From the NCBI GenBank assembly GCA_027051265.1, contig JALTZH010000048.1, positions 1-21,618 on the forward strand: DNA of 21,618 nucleotides, read 5' to 3'. Shown here one piece after another: positions 1 to 8,322 of this stretch; the first letter of the stretch is position 1, and each line of letters starts with the position of its first letter. This DNA is from an archaeon. GTDB taxonomy: Archaea; Hydrothermarchaeota; Hydrothermarchaeia; JALTZZ01; JALUTC01. The notes under the pieces are model-generated. The model saw nothing but the letters and a program-made list of their open reading frames with translations, was not told the origin of the DNA and did no database searches. The position numbers and the translations under genes are program-made.

Positions 1-68
1 AATAATAATCAAATATATTTAAGATATTAAATAAAGAGTTTATATTGTCAAATAATAAACATAGTTAC

Positions 69-103
69 TTTTAAATATAAGGGTTATCCTTTAAAATTAT
101 ATT
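69..103 (+). promoter_or_regulatory. Possible nrdD promoter (TATA-like)
   Basis: A TTTTAAATATA box at 69-79 follows AT-rich sequence and lies about 75 bases before the preferred nrdD start. This is compatible with an archaeal TATA box giving a leader of roughly 50 bases. A second AT-rich candidate is at 90-103. The whole upstream region is AT-rich, so the call is weak. Confidence 0.3.
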
Positions 104-152
104 GAAATATAGTTAATTTTTATTTATCTATAAATCTGAGGAGATGAATATC

Positions 153-2312
153 ATGAGAAATATGTTAATACCTAAATACGTTATAAAAAGAGATGGTTCA
201 TTGCAGGAATTTAATGAAGTTAGAATTATAAATGCTATTTATAAAGCTCTTAAAGCTACGAGTAGTGGAAATTGGAACGATGCAAGAAACCTTGCAAAAA
301 AAGTTGTAGATATTGTTGTAGATAAATATAAAAGGAATGATTTTAAAGATAAGTATCCACATGTCGAAGAAATTCAAGACATCGTTGAATATGTCCTAAT
401 GAAAGAAGGTTTCTATAAGGCTGCGAAAGCTTACATCTTATACAGAGAAAAAAGAAAAGAATTCAGAGAAAATAAACTTCAAATGCTAAGAGTCGTTGAT
501 ACCGTTCACGAATACCTCGATGGAATCGACTGGAGAGTTAAAGAAAACAGCAACGCTATCTATAGCTTCTCAGGCTTAATGAGTCATATTGCAAATAAGG
601 TCATCGCCTACTATACGTTGATGAAAATTTATAGCCATGAAATTGCTGAAGCTCATCTTAAAGGATATTTCCATATCCATGACCTGGGTTATGGTATCGT
701 ACCCTATTGTGCAGGATGGGATGTAAAAGATTTGATAATCTATGGATTCGGTGGCGTTCCAAATCTTGCAACTGCTAAGCCACCAAAACACTTGGATACG
801 TTGGTAAGTCAAATGGTTAACTTCTTAGGTAGCTTACAAATGGAGTTCGCAGGTGCTCAATCTTTTAGCGATATCGATGTTTATATGGCTGCATACATAA
901 AAAAGGAAAAGCTTGATTACAAACAGGTAAAGCAGAACGTTCAAAGATTTGTATACGGTCTAAATATTGCTTCAAGATGGGCTACGCAGACGCCATTTAC
1001 TAATATAACGTTAAACCTTGAATTCTGCCCAGAACCATTAAAAAACATGCATGCAATAGTTGGTAAGGAATATGGTAAGCCCGAGATTCTAAGCTATACA
1101 TATGAAGAACTAAAAGAAGAACTTAAAATGATAAACAAAGCATTCCTTGAAATTTATCTTGAAGGAGATGCAAACGGAAGAATTTTCACGTTTCCTATTC
1201 CGACGTTGAATTTAACAAAGGAATTTAACTGGGATTCCGAATTGGCAAACCTCTTGTTCAAAGTAACCGCAAAGTTTGGAAATTATTACTTCCAAAATTA
1301 TATAGGAAGTGATTTGGATCCGTACTCCATAAGAAGTATGTGTTGTAGATTAAATCTCGATAAAAGACAATTGAGAAGAAGAGGTTTCGGATTATTTGGT
1401 TCTGGAGAAAAAATGGGAAGCATAGGAGTTGTAACCTTAAACTTGAATAGATATGGATATGAAGCAAGAGGTGATGAAGATAGATTCTTCGAAATTCTTG
1501 ACAAATATCTCGAACTTGCAAAGATGAGCTTAGAAATTAAGAGAAAAATCATAACGGAAAACTTAAGGAGAGGGTTAATACCGTATACGAAAAGATATTT
1601 GCACGATATATATCCTCCTGGACAAGAGCTCGATTTCACAAATCATTTCTCAACGATAGGTGTTATAGGAATGAACGAGGCATTAGTAAATCTCTTTGGT
1701 AAAGATATTGCTACAAAAGAAGGATTGGAATTCGCAATCAAAGTCCTTAAGTATATAAGAAAGAGACTCGTTGAATTTCAGGAAGAAACTGGAAACTTAT
1801 ATAATCTTGAGGCAACACCTGCTGAATCGGCTATGTATAGATTGGCAATGCTTGATAAAAAAATATATGGAAGTAAAATATTTACACAACAAAACGATGG
1901 TGTTCCTTATCTAACAAATTCCACATGGCTTCCTTCAAATTATACCGATGATTTAGCCTTCGTAATCAAACATCAGGAAAAACTTCAACCCCTATACACA
2001 GGTGGAACCGTCTTACATATATATTTAGGAGAAAAGATAAATGAAGAGGATGCAAAAACATTGGTCAAATTGGTATCAAAATCTAAAATCCCATACTTTA
2101 CTGTAACACCAACGTTTAGCATATGTAAAATACATGGTTATTTCGCTGGTGAACATGAAACATGCCCTGTATGTAATAGTGAAACGGAAGTTTTCAGTAG
2201 AGTTGTAGGTTACTTTAGACCTGTTAAACAATGGAACCCAGGAAAAGTTGCAGAATGGAAGGATAGAAAATTCTTTAACTATAGAACAATATTTGAAGAG
2301 TTTTTGGATTAA
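153..2312 (+). CDS. nrdD: Anaerobic ribonucleoside-triphosphate reductase (class III, NrdD)
   Basis: Oxygen-sensitive glycyl-radical enzyme that reduces ribonucleoside triphosphates to deoxynucleotides. The N-terminal ~100 residues form an ATP-cone (KYVIKRDGSLQEFNEVRI), the allosteric nucleotide domain. The body contains the NrdD catalytic barrel. The C-terminus has a CxxH and CPVC metal-binding knuckle followed by the glycyl-radical loop RVVGYFRP, with the radical glycine about 34 residues from the end. Length (719 aa) is normal for the family. I prefer ATG 153 because GAGGAG at 138-143 is then correctly spaced; the ATG at 144 would overlap that site. The activase NrdG is not in the window, and the radical SAM gene at 7117 is not NrdG. 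The 3' end overlaps the convergent creatininase-family gene by 4 bases. It implies deoxynucleotide synthesis under anoxia. Confidence 0.95.
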   Translation: MRNMLIPKYVIKRDGSLQEFNEVRIINAIYKALKATSSGNWNDARNLAKKVVDIVVDKYKRNDFKDKYPHVEEIQDIVEYVLMKEGFYKAAKAYILYREKRKEFRENKLQMLRVVDTVHEYLDGIDWRVKENSNAIYSFSGLMSHIANKVIAYYTLMKIYSHEIAEAHLKGYFHIHDLGYGIVPYCAGWDVKDLIIYGFGGVPNLATAKPPKHLDTLVSQMVNFLGSLQMEFAGAQSFSDIDVYMAAYIKKEKLDYKQVKQNVQRFVYGLNIASRWATQTPFTNITLNLEFCPEPLKNMHAIVGKEYGKPEILSYTYEELKEELKMINKAFLEIYLEGDANGRIFTFPIPTLNLTKEFNWDSELANLLFKVTAKFGNYYFQNYIGSDLDPYSIRSMCCRLNLDKRQLRRRGFGLFGSGEKMGSIGVVTLNLNRYGYEARGDEDRFFEILDKYLELAKMSLEIKRKIITENLRRGLIPYTKRYLHDIYPPGQELDFTNHFSTIGVIGMNEALVNLFGKDIATKEGLEFAIKVLKYIRKRLVEFQEETGNLYNLEATPAESAMYRLAMLDKKIYGSKIFTQQNDGVPYLTNSTWLPSNYTDDLAFVIKHQEKLQPLYTGGTVLHIYLGEKINEEDAKTLVKLVSKSKIPYFTVTPTFSICKIHGYFAGEHETCPVCNSETEVFSRVVGYFRPVKQWNPGKVAEWKDRKFFNYRTIFEEFLD

Positions 2313-2995
2313 ATATTTTTTAACTCTTCTTTTATAAAATTTTCAAACACAGTTATTATCCTTTCAAAAATCTTTTTACCTTTACTTCTGCTCGCTTTTG
2401 AAGGAAATCCAAAAACACCACTTTCCGTTTTCTCTAATCCTTTTAAGGAAAACTTTTTTCTAACTATATTTTCATCCTTAATCTTTTCAGGTTTAATTTT
2501 ATTTGGATGTAAATACATCATTAAGCTTGTTTCCAATTCGCATGCATGCATAGGTTCTGTTTCAATTATATCCTCGTATGGTATTTTTCTCAAATCTAAT
2601 AGATACGTATCGATTTTTAAATCCCTGCATGCTTCTTTTATTGCAGCAATATGCGAGTCACCAAGATGTCCAGAAATTATGAAAAGTTTTTTTATACCGT
2701 TTTTCTCCAACGATAATGCTATATCTCTTATCAACGCTCTTAACGTGTCAAAACTTATACTTATTGTACCAGGATAATCTTTTGTTGAAATACATACTCC
2801 ATAGCTGATTATAGGTAAATATGCAATACCAGTTCTTTTACTTAACTCTTCAGCTATTTTCAAAGCAATATCGGAATCTGTAGAAAGAGGTAAATGATAA
2901 CCATGTTCCTCAACGGAACCCATTGGTAAGAGTAAAGCTTTCATCTTTTTAATATACATCGCTGCCTCTTTCCATGTTAGAGAATCAAATCTCAT
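2309..2995 (-). CDS. Creatininase-family amidohydrolase
   Basis: Member of the creatininase superfamily of metal-dependent amide hydrolases. In archaea these include the formamide hydrolase ArfB of riboflavin/F420 synthesis, and relatives act on other amides. Visible motifs are LPMGSVEEHGYHLPLSTD (residues 24-40, metal ligands in E..H..D), GHLGDSH (109-115, the usual GHGGN position) and HACELETS (150-157). Length of 228 residues is usual. It lies 16 bases downstream of the small winged-helix gene on the same strand, so the two are probably co-transcribed. Substrate cannot be told from sequence; ArfB is a reasonable but unproven option. The third glycine-rich motif has GHLGDSH rather than GHGGN, which may alter specificity. 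The gene converges on nrdD with a 4-base overlap. Confidence 0.8.
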   Translation of the reverse strand: MRFDSLTWKEAAMYIKKMKALLLPMGSVEEHGYHLPLSTDSDIALKIAEELSKRTGIAYLPIISYGVCISTKDYPGTISISFDTLRALIRDIALSLEKNGIKKLFIISGHLGDSHIAAIKEACRDLKIDTYLLDLRKIPYEDIIETEPMHACELETSLMMYLHPNKIKPEKIKDENIVRKKFSLKGLEKTESGVFGFPSKASRSKGKKIFERIITVFENFIKEELKNI

Positions 2996-3011
2996 ACTTT
3001 AATATCTATGC

Positions 3012-3212
3012 TTATGCTTTTCTAATATATATAGCATACAATCTTTTACCGTCCTTGTATTTTCTTTCAAATTTTATTTTACCCTCTTTTAACAACTTTT
3101 TAAGAACAAATTCTACGACTCCTGGATGTTCTTTTAATTCATCTATGAGATCTTGTTTAAGTATAGAATCTCTCTCTTCTAGTAATTTTATAATTCTTTC
3201 CTCGATTTTCAT
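3012..3212 (-). CDS. Small winged-helix DNA-binding protein
   Basis: A 66-residue protein with the layout of a minimal winged helix: helix 1 (EERIIKLLEERD), a helix-turn-helix (LKQDLIDELKEHPGVVEFVLKKLLKEGKI) and a wing (FERKYKDGKRLYAIYIRK). The pattern matches archaeal MarR/ArsR-like stand-alone wHTH proteins. It has no ligand or metal cysteines. It sits 16 bases before the creatininase-family gene and probably forms an operon with it, so it may regulate that gene or itself. I do not recognise an orthologue by name. The AT-rich upstream region (3213-3330) would contain the promoter, with a TnpB-tail-like hairpin further upstream. Confidence 0.65.
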   Translation of the reverse strand: MKIEERIIKLLEERDSILKQDLIDELKEHPGVVEFVLKKLLKEGKIKFERKYKDGKRLYAIYIRKA

Positions 3213-3332
3213 ATTAAGTTTAATTTTTTTTGTAATTTTTTTAAAAATTAATTAATTCTTCTAATAGAATTTATAACTCAACAATTCTGATTACAATATA
3301 TAAACGTTTCGCATACTACAGCTTTAATACAT

Positions 3333-3359
3333 CCCCAATTTAAAAAGCGAGGCTTTCTT
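3333..3359 (-). repeat. TnpB-tail-like hairpin, copy A
   Basis: On the minus strand this reads AAGAAAGCCTC, an AT-rich loop, then GGGG, and can be translated KKASLFKLG. That resembles the conserved end of many IS200/IS605 TnpB genes (roughly KQEAPSFRxG) and the matching hairpin at the end of the element. Similar short motifs occur at 14110-14136, 16306-16327 and 19375-19402. No tnpB body is next to it. It is a probable insertion-sequence relic in the upstream region of the winged-helix gene; the call is a pattern match only. Confidence 0.35.
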
Positions 3360-3376
3360 AGCAATGTTTGTAGAAG

Positions 3377-5065
3377 TTAATCATGCATATATATACACTT
3401 TATATGGTCTCTATGTTTCTCTTCAATCTTGATAAAACCATATCTTTCAAATTGTATAATATTTCCAACGTTCTCATTAAGAATATTCATTTCAACTTTT
3501 CCTTTCTCGTATACTAATTCGTTATTTTTTGCTTTAAGAACTTCTGCATCGATACATTTTTCTGGAACCCAGTGTATTAACGTTAAATTCTTTTTCATTG
3601 CATAATCTAAACTTTCGTTTAAGAATAGAGCAACAGCTTCGTTGGGTTTTTTCTCAACTATCTTTATATTCACAGCCTCCATTAATCTGATTTCATCTCC
3701 TTCTTTTATTTTTCTAAAATCATCATACGAAATATATACAACATTTCCAACCTTTAAATTTCTAAAACCTCGTTTTTCTTTTGGATGTAATCTAACCTTA
3801 TATGTCTTGCTTGGTGGATTCTCTATAAAAACTTTAACGGGATTTACTACGAAAAAATACCTATTCGCCTCCTTATCTATTAGTTCTCTATTGTAATTAT
3901 ATAAGGTTTTTAAGGACACTTTTATATCAGATTCCTTTACTCCAAGTTCTAGAACAAACTTTCTAATAGCTTCAGGTTTAATTCCCTTCCTTTTTAATGC
4001 TCTCAACGTTAATAATCTTGGATCATCCCATCCAATTAATAATTTTTTCTCAATTTTTTCTCTAATTTCACTGGTAGAGATTGTTTCACCATCTTCAATT
4101 TTTAGAAGACCATAATGTACATATATAGGTTCCTTCCATCCAAAATATTTAAAAATATATCGTTGCTTTTCAGTATTAACGATATGATCCTTTCCTCTTA
4201 AAACTAGTGTCAAACCTAATAAATGATCATCTATCGCAACAGCAAAGTTCATTAGAGGAAAAACTCTACTATTAACTCTTGGATGTTTTTTTTCACAAAT
4301 CCTCATTATGGGAAAATCTCTAATAGAAGGATCTGGATGATTGAGATCTGTTTTTAATCTTAAAACAGCCTCACCTTCTTTATAATTTTTGAACATTTTT
4401 TCGAACTCTCTTAAATTTTTCTCAACACTCTGCTCTCTATGTTTACAGGCTTTTCCTTTTTTTCGAAGTTCTTTAAAAGTGTTTTGATCACATTTACAAA
4501 CATATGCCAATCCTTTTTCTATTAATTTTTCGGCATGCTCATAGTATATATGTAAACGATCCGATTGATAAACTATGGAGTCTATATTAACGTTTAAATA
4601 TTCTAAATCTTCAAGTATTAATTTATAACCGTTATCATTTTTATCTCTGTAATATATCTTGTATGGATTTGTATCTTCAAATCTAAGTATGAATTTTCCT
4701 TTAAATCTTTTAGCATATTCATCGTTTAATATCGCAGCTCTTGCATGTCCTAGATGTAATGGGCCGTTTGGATTTGGCGCAAATCTTACAACTACCTTCT
4801 TTAAACCAAAATCTGGAAGTTCTTTTTTTTCTTTTACATGTTTTTTAATATATGTGTATTTTTTATATTCATTCTCTATTTCTTTTCTATTTAAGTTATT
4901 AACATAAGCAACGATCTCTTTAATTAGTGGTATGAGTTCTTTTATCTTGTTTTTAAGTTTTGGATTTTCCGCTATAACTTTTCCAAGAACAGCTTTCTCT
5001 CTCGCATGTCCATGTTCGTATGCATTTTTAATAGCGTACTTATATATGAGTTCTTTAACATCCAT
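3377..5065 (-). CDS. gltX: Glutamyl-tRNA synthetase, archaeal type
   Basis: Class I aminoacyl-tRNA synthetase charging tRNA-Glu; in most archaea it also mischarges tRNA-Gln for the amidotransferase route. The N-terminal archaeal helical extension is followed by the Rossmann domain with FAPNPNGPLHLGHARA, in which HLGH is the HIGH motif (about residue 104). GETISTSEI stands at the KMSKS position. The C-terminal half has the beta-barrel anticodon domain of the archaeal/eukaryotic GlnRS-like class. I chose ATG 5065 (MDVKELIYKYAI): the reading frame opens 8 residues earlier at 5089, but those residues (MLSLIFFK) fall in the AT-rich promoter and are not family-like. No clear Shine-Dalgarno is seen, so the mRNA may be leaderless. 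It is divergent from pyrF with only 33 bases between starts. Confidence 0.95.
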   Translation of the reverse strand: MDVKELIYKYAIKNAYEHGHAREKAVLGKVIAENPKLKNKIKELIPLIKEIVAYVNNLNRKEIENEYKKYTYIKKHVKEKKELPDFGLKKVVVRFAPNPNGPLHLGHARAAILNDEYAKRFKGKFILRFEDTNPYKIYYRDKNDNGYKLILEDLEYLNVNIDSIVYQSDRLHIYYEHAEKLIEKGLAYVCKCDQNTFKELRKKGKACKHREQSVEKNLREFEKMFKNYKEGEAVLRLKTDLNHPDPSIRDFPIMRICEKKHPRVNSRVFPLMNFAVAIDDHLLGLTLVLRGKDHIVNTEKQRYIFKYFGWKEPIYVHYGLLKIEDGETISTSEIREKIEKKLLIGWDDPRLLTLRALKRKGIKPEAIRKFVLELGVKESDIKVSLKTLYNYNRELIDKEANRYFFVVNPVKVFIENPPSKTYKVRLHPKEKRGFRNLKVGNVVYISYDDFRKIKEGDEIRLMEAVNIKIVEKKPNEAVALFLNESLDYAMKKNLTLIHWVPEKCIDAEVLKAKNNELVYEKGKVEMNILNENVGNIIQFERYGFIKIEEKHRDHIKCIYMHD

Positions 5066-5098
5066 TTTAAAAAAAATTAAGCTTAACAAAAAGTTTTT

Positions 5099-5731
5099 AT
5101 GATAATTGGTAAAAGATCTCGTATAATCTTAGCATTGGATGTTGAAGATTCCTCAAAGATATTTAATATAATGGAGCAAGTACATGATTTAATAGATGGA
5201 GTTAAGATAGGATATCTACCTATACTAAAGAATTCCGTAAGAATTGTTAAAGATATCAAAGAGAAGTACAACGTTACAACTATTGTAGACTTAAAAATTG
5301 CTGATATTCCATTCATCTCAAAAAACATATGTAAAATTCTAAAAGAGAATATGGCAGATTATGCAATAGTTCACGCATTTTTAGGAGAAAATGTTTTGAA
5401 AGAATGTAGTCAAGTATTAGATATATTTTCCGTAGTTGCTATGACTCATAACAATAACTTAATCAACAAATATTTTAAGAAGCTTGCAGAGATTTCATCG
5501 AAATACGTTTGTGGATTCGTTTTACCAGCAAATAAACCATCGATTATAAGAGAGATAAGAGATAAATATCCGGATAAAATAATAATATCTCCTGGAGTTG
5601 GTATTCAAGGAGCAAAACCTGGAGATGCATTGAAAGCAGGAGCTGATTATGAAATAATTGGTCGAATCATTTACAGTAGTAATAATCCTAGAGATAAATT
5701 AAAAAAAATATTAGGTGAGAGATTTATTTAA
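5099..5731 (+). CDS. pyrF: Orotidine-5'-phosphate decarboxylase
   Basis: Last step of UMP synthesis, decarboxylating OMP. It is a short archaeal-type TIM barrel of 210 residues. LALDVED (11-17) opens the barrel. VDLKIADIP (63-71) carries the catalytic D-x-K-x-x-D set (Asp64, Lys66, Asp69). SPGVGIQGAKPGDALKAGAD near residue 162 and the following IIGRIIY form the phosphate-gripping loops. There is no Shine-Dalgarno before ATG 5099, and the AT-rich TTTTAAAAAAAATT at about 5066-5079 is placed for a leaderless transcript. That box also overlaps the start of gltX on the other strand. No other pyrimidine genes are nearby. Confidence 0.93.
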   Translation: MIIGKRSRIILALDVEDSSKIFNIMEQVHDLIDGVKIGYLPILKNSVRIVKDIKEKYNVTTIVDLKIADIPFISKNICKILKENMADYAIVHAFLGENVLKECSQVLDIFSVVAMTHNNNLINKYFKKLAEISSKYVCGFVLPANKPSIIREIRDKYPDKIIISPGVGIQGAKPGDALKAGADYEIIGRIIYSSNNPRDKLKKILGERFI

Positions 5732-5855
5732 TTATGACCATTTTCTAGTTAGAATTGAAAGCCTCTAGCACTAGATTATATAGATTAATTCATAAATATA
5801 GCTAAACATAACTGCACTTTATTTCTTATAAAGTTAGAAGTTTTCTTGCAGGTTT

Positions 5856-6269
5856 TTATAATTTGTTCAAAAGTTTCTCTATTCTATTTTTTATTTCTTC
5901 CAATTCTTTTTTCAAATCCTCTCTTTTTTCTTCAAATCTTATATCGAATATTAGTTCGGGAAGCTTACCTCTGGTTAACATCTCATATGTTTCCTTTACA
6001 AACTTTCCTGCTTTACTTTTTCCTTCTAAATGCTCTCTGATCGTTGTCTCCGTTCTTCCTAACTCTTCAGCTATTTTAGTTATAGTAAATCCTGCTTTTT
6101 CTCTTGCAATAGCTCCAGCTGCTACAGCTAGGGAATCTACCCATGTTACTCTCTTTGCTGGATCTTTAATTATTTCAAATACATCCTTTCGAAGCATTGT
6201 ATAAAACAATAACGTTGTTTCAAGTTTATGTATTTCCTCTCTTGATAAGGGTCTTAAGGGTATTTCCAT
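5856..6269 (-). CDS. HTH regulator partner of the KaiC-like ATPase
   Basis: Archaeal protein of 137 residues with a central helix-turn-helix (FTITKIAEELGRTETTIREH, residues 61-80), which resembles sigma-like or MerR-type recognition helices, and a charged C-terminal coiled coil (about 112-136). The N-terminal ~55 residues (IPLRPLSREEIHKLETT) are a conserved module of this archaeal family. The start is ATG 6269, because GAGGTGAT lies 6 bases upstream; the longer reading frame to 6311 would overlap the end of the neighbouring gene. It begins 13 bases after the KaiC-like gene and is surely co-transcribed. Pairing of this regulator type with a single-domain KaiC ATPase is common in archaea, but the regulated targets are not known to me. 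Confidence 0.75.
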   Translation of the reverse strand: MEIPLRPLSREEIHKLETTLLFYTMLRKDVFEIIKDPAKRVTWVDSLAVAAGAIAREKAGFTITKIAEELGRTETTIREHLEGKSKAGKFVKETYEMLTRGKLPELIFDIRFEEKREDLKKELEEIKNRIEKLLNKL

Positions 6270-6282
6270 AATATAATCACCT

Positions 6283-7029
6283 CTATTTAACAGTTTTATC
6301 AGGATATACAATTATACCTTTTTCTGTTATATCAAACGGATGTCTTCTCATACTATGTGAGGATCCACGCATCTTCCATACAATTAAACTTCTTCTAAGT
6401 TCTCCGTTTATTTCATCTAAATCCAATCTTATTATACCATCGGATGCATGCTCAACACCTGGACCTCCAAAACCTCTTTCCGTTGCGGAGACCTGTGAAA
6501 CCAGTATAGCAGTTACACCCAATCCTGCTAGTACTTTTTTTAATTGTAATACGATATTTCTTGCTAAAGAAGGCTTAGTCAAATATAACGTTGAGACTGA
6601 GTCAATGACAGCTCTCTGAGCATTTATTTCTCGGATTGCTTCCCTGATAACATCAGCAAGCAATGTAATATCTGTAGGATCAGTTACAACATATTTTTCT
6701 TTTTCAGCATATTTTCCTATACCAGCTGTAAATGCATCGATTATTGCAATTTTATTAGCTTCTTCTAATTTTCTTACATCAACTTTACCAACATCATACC
6801 AATTAAATGTCGACATGTCTCTTCTTATTTGTGCAGGGTGTTCTTCAAGCGTTACGTATATTCCATGTTCACCATACTTAAGAGCACCAACTATTAAAAA
6901 TTGCTGTGAGAAAATTGTTTTTCCTGTTCCGGGACCACCAGAGAGAAGTATTGCATTTCTTTTAGGGATTCCACCATTCAGCAATTTATCCATCCCGGGT
7001 ATTCCAGTCTTAATTCTCTCTATAACCAT
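6283..7029 (-). CDS. Single-domain KaiC-like RecA-family ATPase
   Basis: RecA/KaiC superfamily ATPase of 248 residues. Walker A is GGPGTGKT at 31-38, Walker [10 protein letters not shown] at about 140-148, and the family opening [18 protein letters not shown] precedes them. [13 protein letters not shown] at about 60-72 is the typical KaiC glutamate region. It has one ATPase domain, unlike cyanobacterial clock KaiC with two. GGTGAT at 7035-7040 supports the start at 7029. It heads a two-gene operon with the downstream HTH protein, consistent with an ATP-dependent signalling or regulatory module. It is divergent from the radical SAM gene; the 87-base gap must hold both promoters. The exact role is unknown. 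Confidence 0.88.
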   Translation of the reverse strand: MVIERIKTGIPGMDKLLNGGIPKRNAILLSGGPGTGKTIFSQQFLIVGALKYGEHGIYVTLEEHPAQIRRDMSTFNWYDVGKVDVRKLEEANKIAIIDAFTAGIGKYAEKEKYVVTDPTDITLLADVIREAIREINAQRAVIDSVSTLYLTKPSLARNIVLQLKKVLAGLGVTAILVSQVSATERGFGGPGVEHASDGIIRLDLDEINGELRRSLIVWKMRGSSHSMRRHPFDITEKGIIVYPDKTVK

Positions 7030-7077
7030 ATATTATCACCAAAATAAATATTGTTAAATAATTTTATGTACCTATAT

Positions 7078-7092
7078 TTACATAAAAAATAA
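7078..7092 (+). promoter_or_regulatory. Possible promoter of radical SAM-dsrAB genes
   Basis: TTTACATAAAAAATA lies 25-39 bases before ATG 7117. No Shine-Dalgarno precedes that ATG, so this fits a TATA box for a leaderless transcript. The region is shared with the divergent KaiC-like operon. Confidence 0.35.
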
Positions 7093-7116
7093 TAACGTTA
7101 AGCAAATAATTTTCAT

Positions 7117-8268
7117 ATGATTAATGTATGTAGGCTTGTATCCGATATAGAAACTGTATCAAAGGAAATTAACGATCAAAGAAAAACTCTTAGATTAAGA
7201 TATACGAAACATTCTATTCCTATAATTGTCTGGAATATGACTTATGCTTGTAATTTAAAATGTAAGCATTGTTACATAGATGCTGGTAAAAGAAAAGAAA
7301 ACGAACTAACTAAGGAAGAAGCTTATAAGTTACTTAACGATTTAAGAGAAATAGGTACAGAAGTAATACTCTTTTCCGGTGGCGAGCCGTTACTTAGAGA
7401 GGATTTTTTTGACATAGCTAAACGAGCGAAGGAAATGGGGATGAGAACGGTACTTTCAACAAACGGAACATTAATCGACGATAACATTGCAAGAAGATTA
7501 AAACATATAGGTATAGATTATGTAGGTATAAGCTTGGATGGATTAGAGGAAACCAATGATGAATTTAGAGGTGTAAAAGGAGCTTTTAATCTAGCATTAA
7601 AAGGTATAAGAAATTGTTTAAAATATAAATTAAATGTAGGTATAAGATTTACAATAACAAAGCTTAACTATAAAGATTTAAACGATTTAATAGAGACAGC
7701 AATTAAAGAAGGAGTACCAAGATTCTGTATATATCATCTTGTTTATTCAGGTAGAGGAATGGATATTTCAAATCTCGATTTAAGTGTTGATGAGAAACGA
7801 TGGTTAATAGATTTTTTAATAAAAAAGTCGTTTGAACTTAAGAGTAGAAACTTAAATTTGGAGATACTTACGGTTGATAATCATGCTGATGGTGTATATA
7901 TCTATAAATATTTAAGAAGTAAAGGATTAAAAGACTCGAATGTTGTTTTAAACATGTTAAAGAACCATGGCGGATGTTCAGCAGGTAGTAAAATACTTTG
8001 CATATCTCCTGAAGGTAATGTTTATCCTTGTCAATTCTGGCAAGATTTGAAATTAGGTAATATAAGAGAAGAAAGATTAAGCGATATTTTAAACAAAGAG
8101 ATTGTAAAAATGTTAAGATCAAAGGCAAAATATTTGAAAGGAAAATGTAAATCATGTAAATATAAAGAACTATGTGGTGGTTGTAGAGTTAGAGCTAAAT
8201 TCGTATATAACGATATTTGGCAAGAGGATCCGGGTTGTTATTTAAGTTACAAAGAAATACTATATTAA
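7117..8268 (+). CDS. Radical SAM/SPASM protein, AhbC/NirJ-like
   Basis: Radical SAM enzyme with a C-terminal SPASM domain, 383 residues. The [4Fe-4S]-SAM motif is CNLKCKHC (Cys45, Cys49, Cys52), preceded by IIVWNMTYA, which resembles the VVWNMT opening of the AhbC/NirJ1 group. The SAM-binding FSGGEPLL follows at about residue 90. The SPASM part has cysteines in GGCSAGSKILCISPEGNVYPC and in KCKSCKYKELCGGCR. AhbC and AhbD convert siroheme-derived intermediates to Fe-coproporphyrin III and heme in anaerobes. Placement 54 bases before dsrA fits a tetrapyrrole link to the siroheme-containing reductase. AhbC, AhbD, NirJ and peptide-modifying SPASM enzymes cannot be separated safely by eye; AhbC-like is my best guess. 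Both the start at 7117 and leaderless expression are inferred from the absence of an upstream ribosome site. Confidence 0.8.
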   Translation: MINVCRLVSDIETVSKEINDQRKTLRLRYTKHSIPIIVWNMTYACNLKCKHCYIDAGKRKENELTKEEAYKLLNDLREIGTEVILFSGGEPLLREDFFDIAKRAKEMGMRTVLSTNGTLIDDNIARRLKHIGIDYVGISLDGLEETNDEFRGVKGAFNLALKGIRNCLKYKLNVGIRFTITKLNYKDLNDLIETAIKEGVPRFCIYHLVYSGRGMDISNLDLSVDEKRWLIDFLIKKSFELKSRNLNLEILTVDNHADGVYIYKYLRSKGLKDSNVVLNMLKNHGGCSAGSKILCISPEGNVYPCQFWQDLKLGNIREERLSDILNKEIVKMLRSKAKYLKGKCKSCKYKELCGGCRVRAKFVYNDIWQEDPGCYLSYKEILY

Positions 8269-8279
8269 ATATTAAAAAA

Positions 8280-8288
8280 TTTTTAAAT
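8280..8288 (+). promoter_or_regulatory. Possible internal promoter before dsrA
   Basis: TTTTTAAAT about 35-43 bases before the dsrA start, in a 54-base gap after the radical SAM gene, could be a TATA box for separate dsrAB expression. It could equally be read through from upstream. A purine-rich GGGGTA precedes ATG 8323 as the ribosome site. Confidence 0.25.
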
Positions 8289-8322
8289 GTTCCTTTAACT
8301 TTATTTAATGGGGTAGATTTAT

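Noticed and set aside
1258-1639. Minus-strand frames inside nrdD
   Set aside because: They are shadows of a strongly conserved gene on the other strand and have no ribosome sites or family features.
5751-5760. GAATTGAAAG in the pyrF downstream gap, resembling the end of a CRISPR repeat
   Set aside because: Only about ten bases agree, with no leader, hairpin or second copy; chance is likely in AT-rich DNA.
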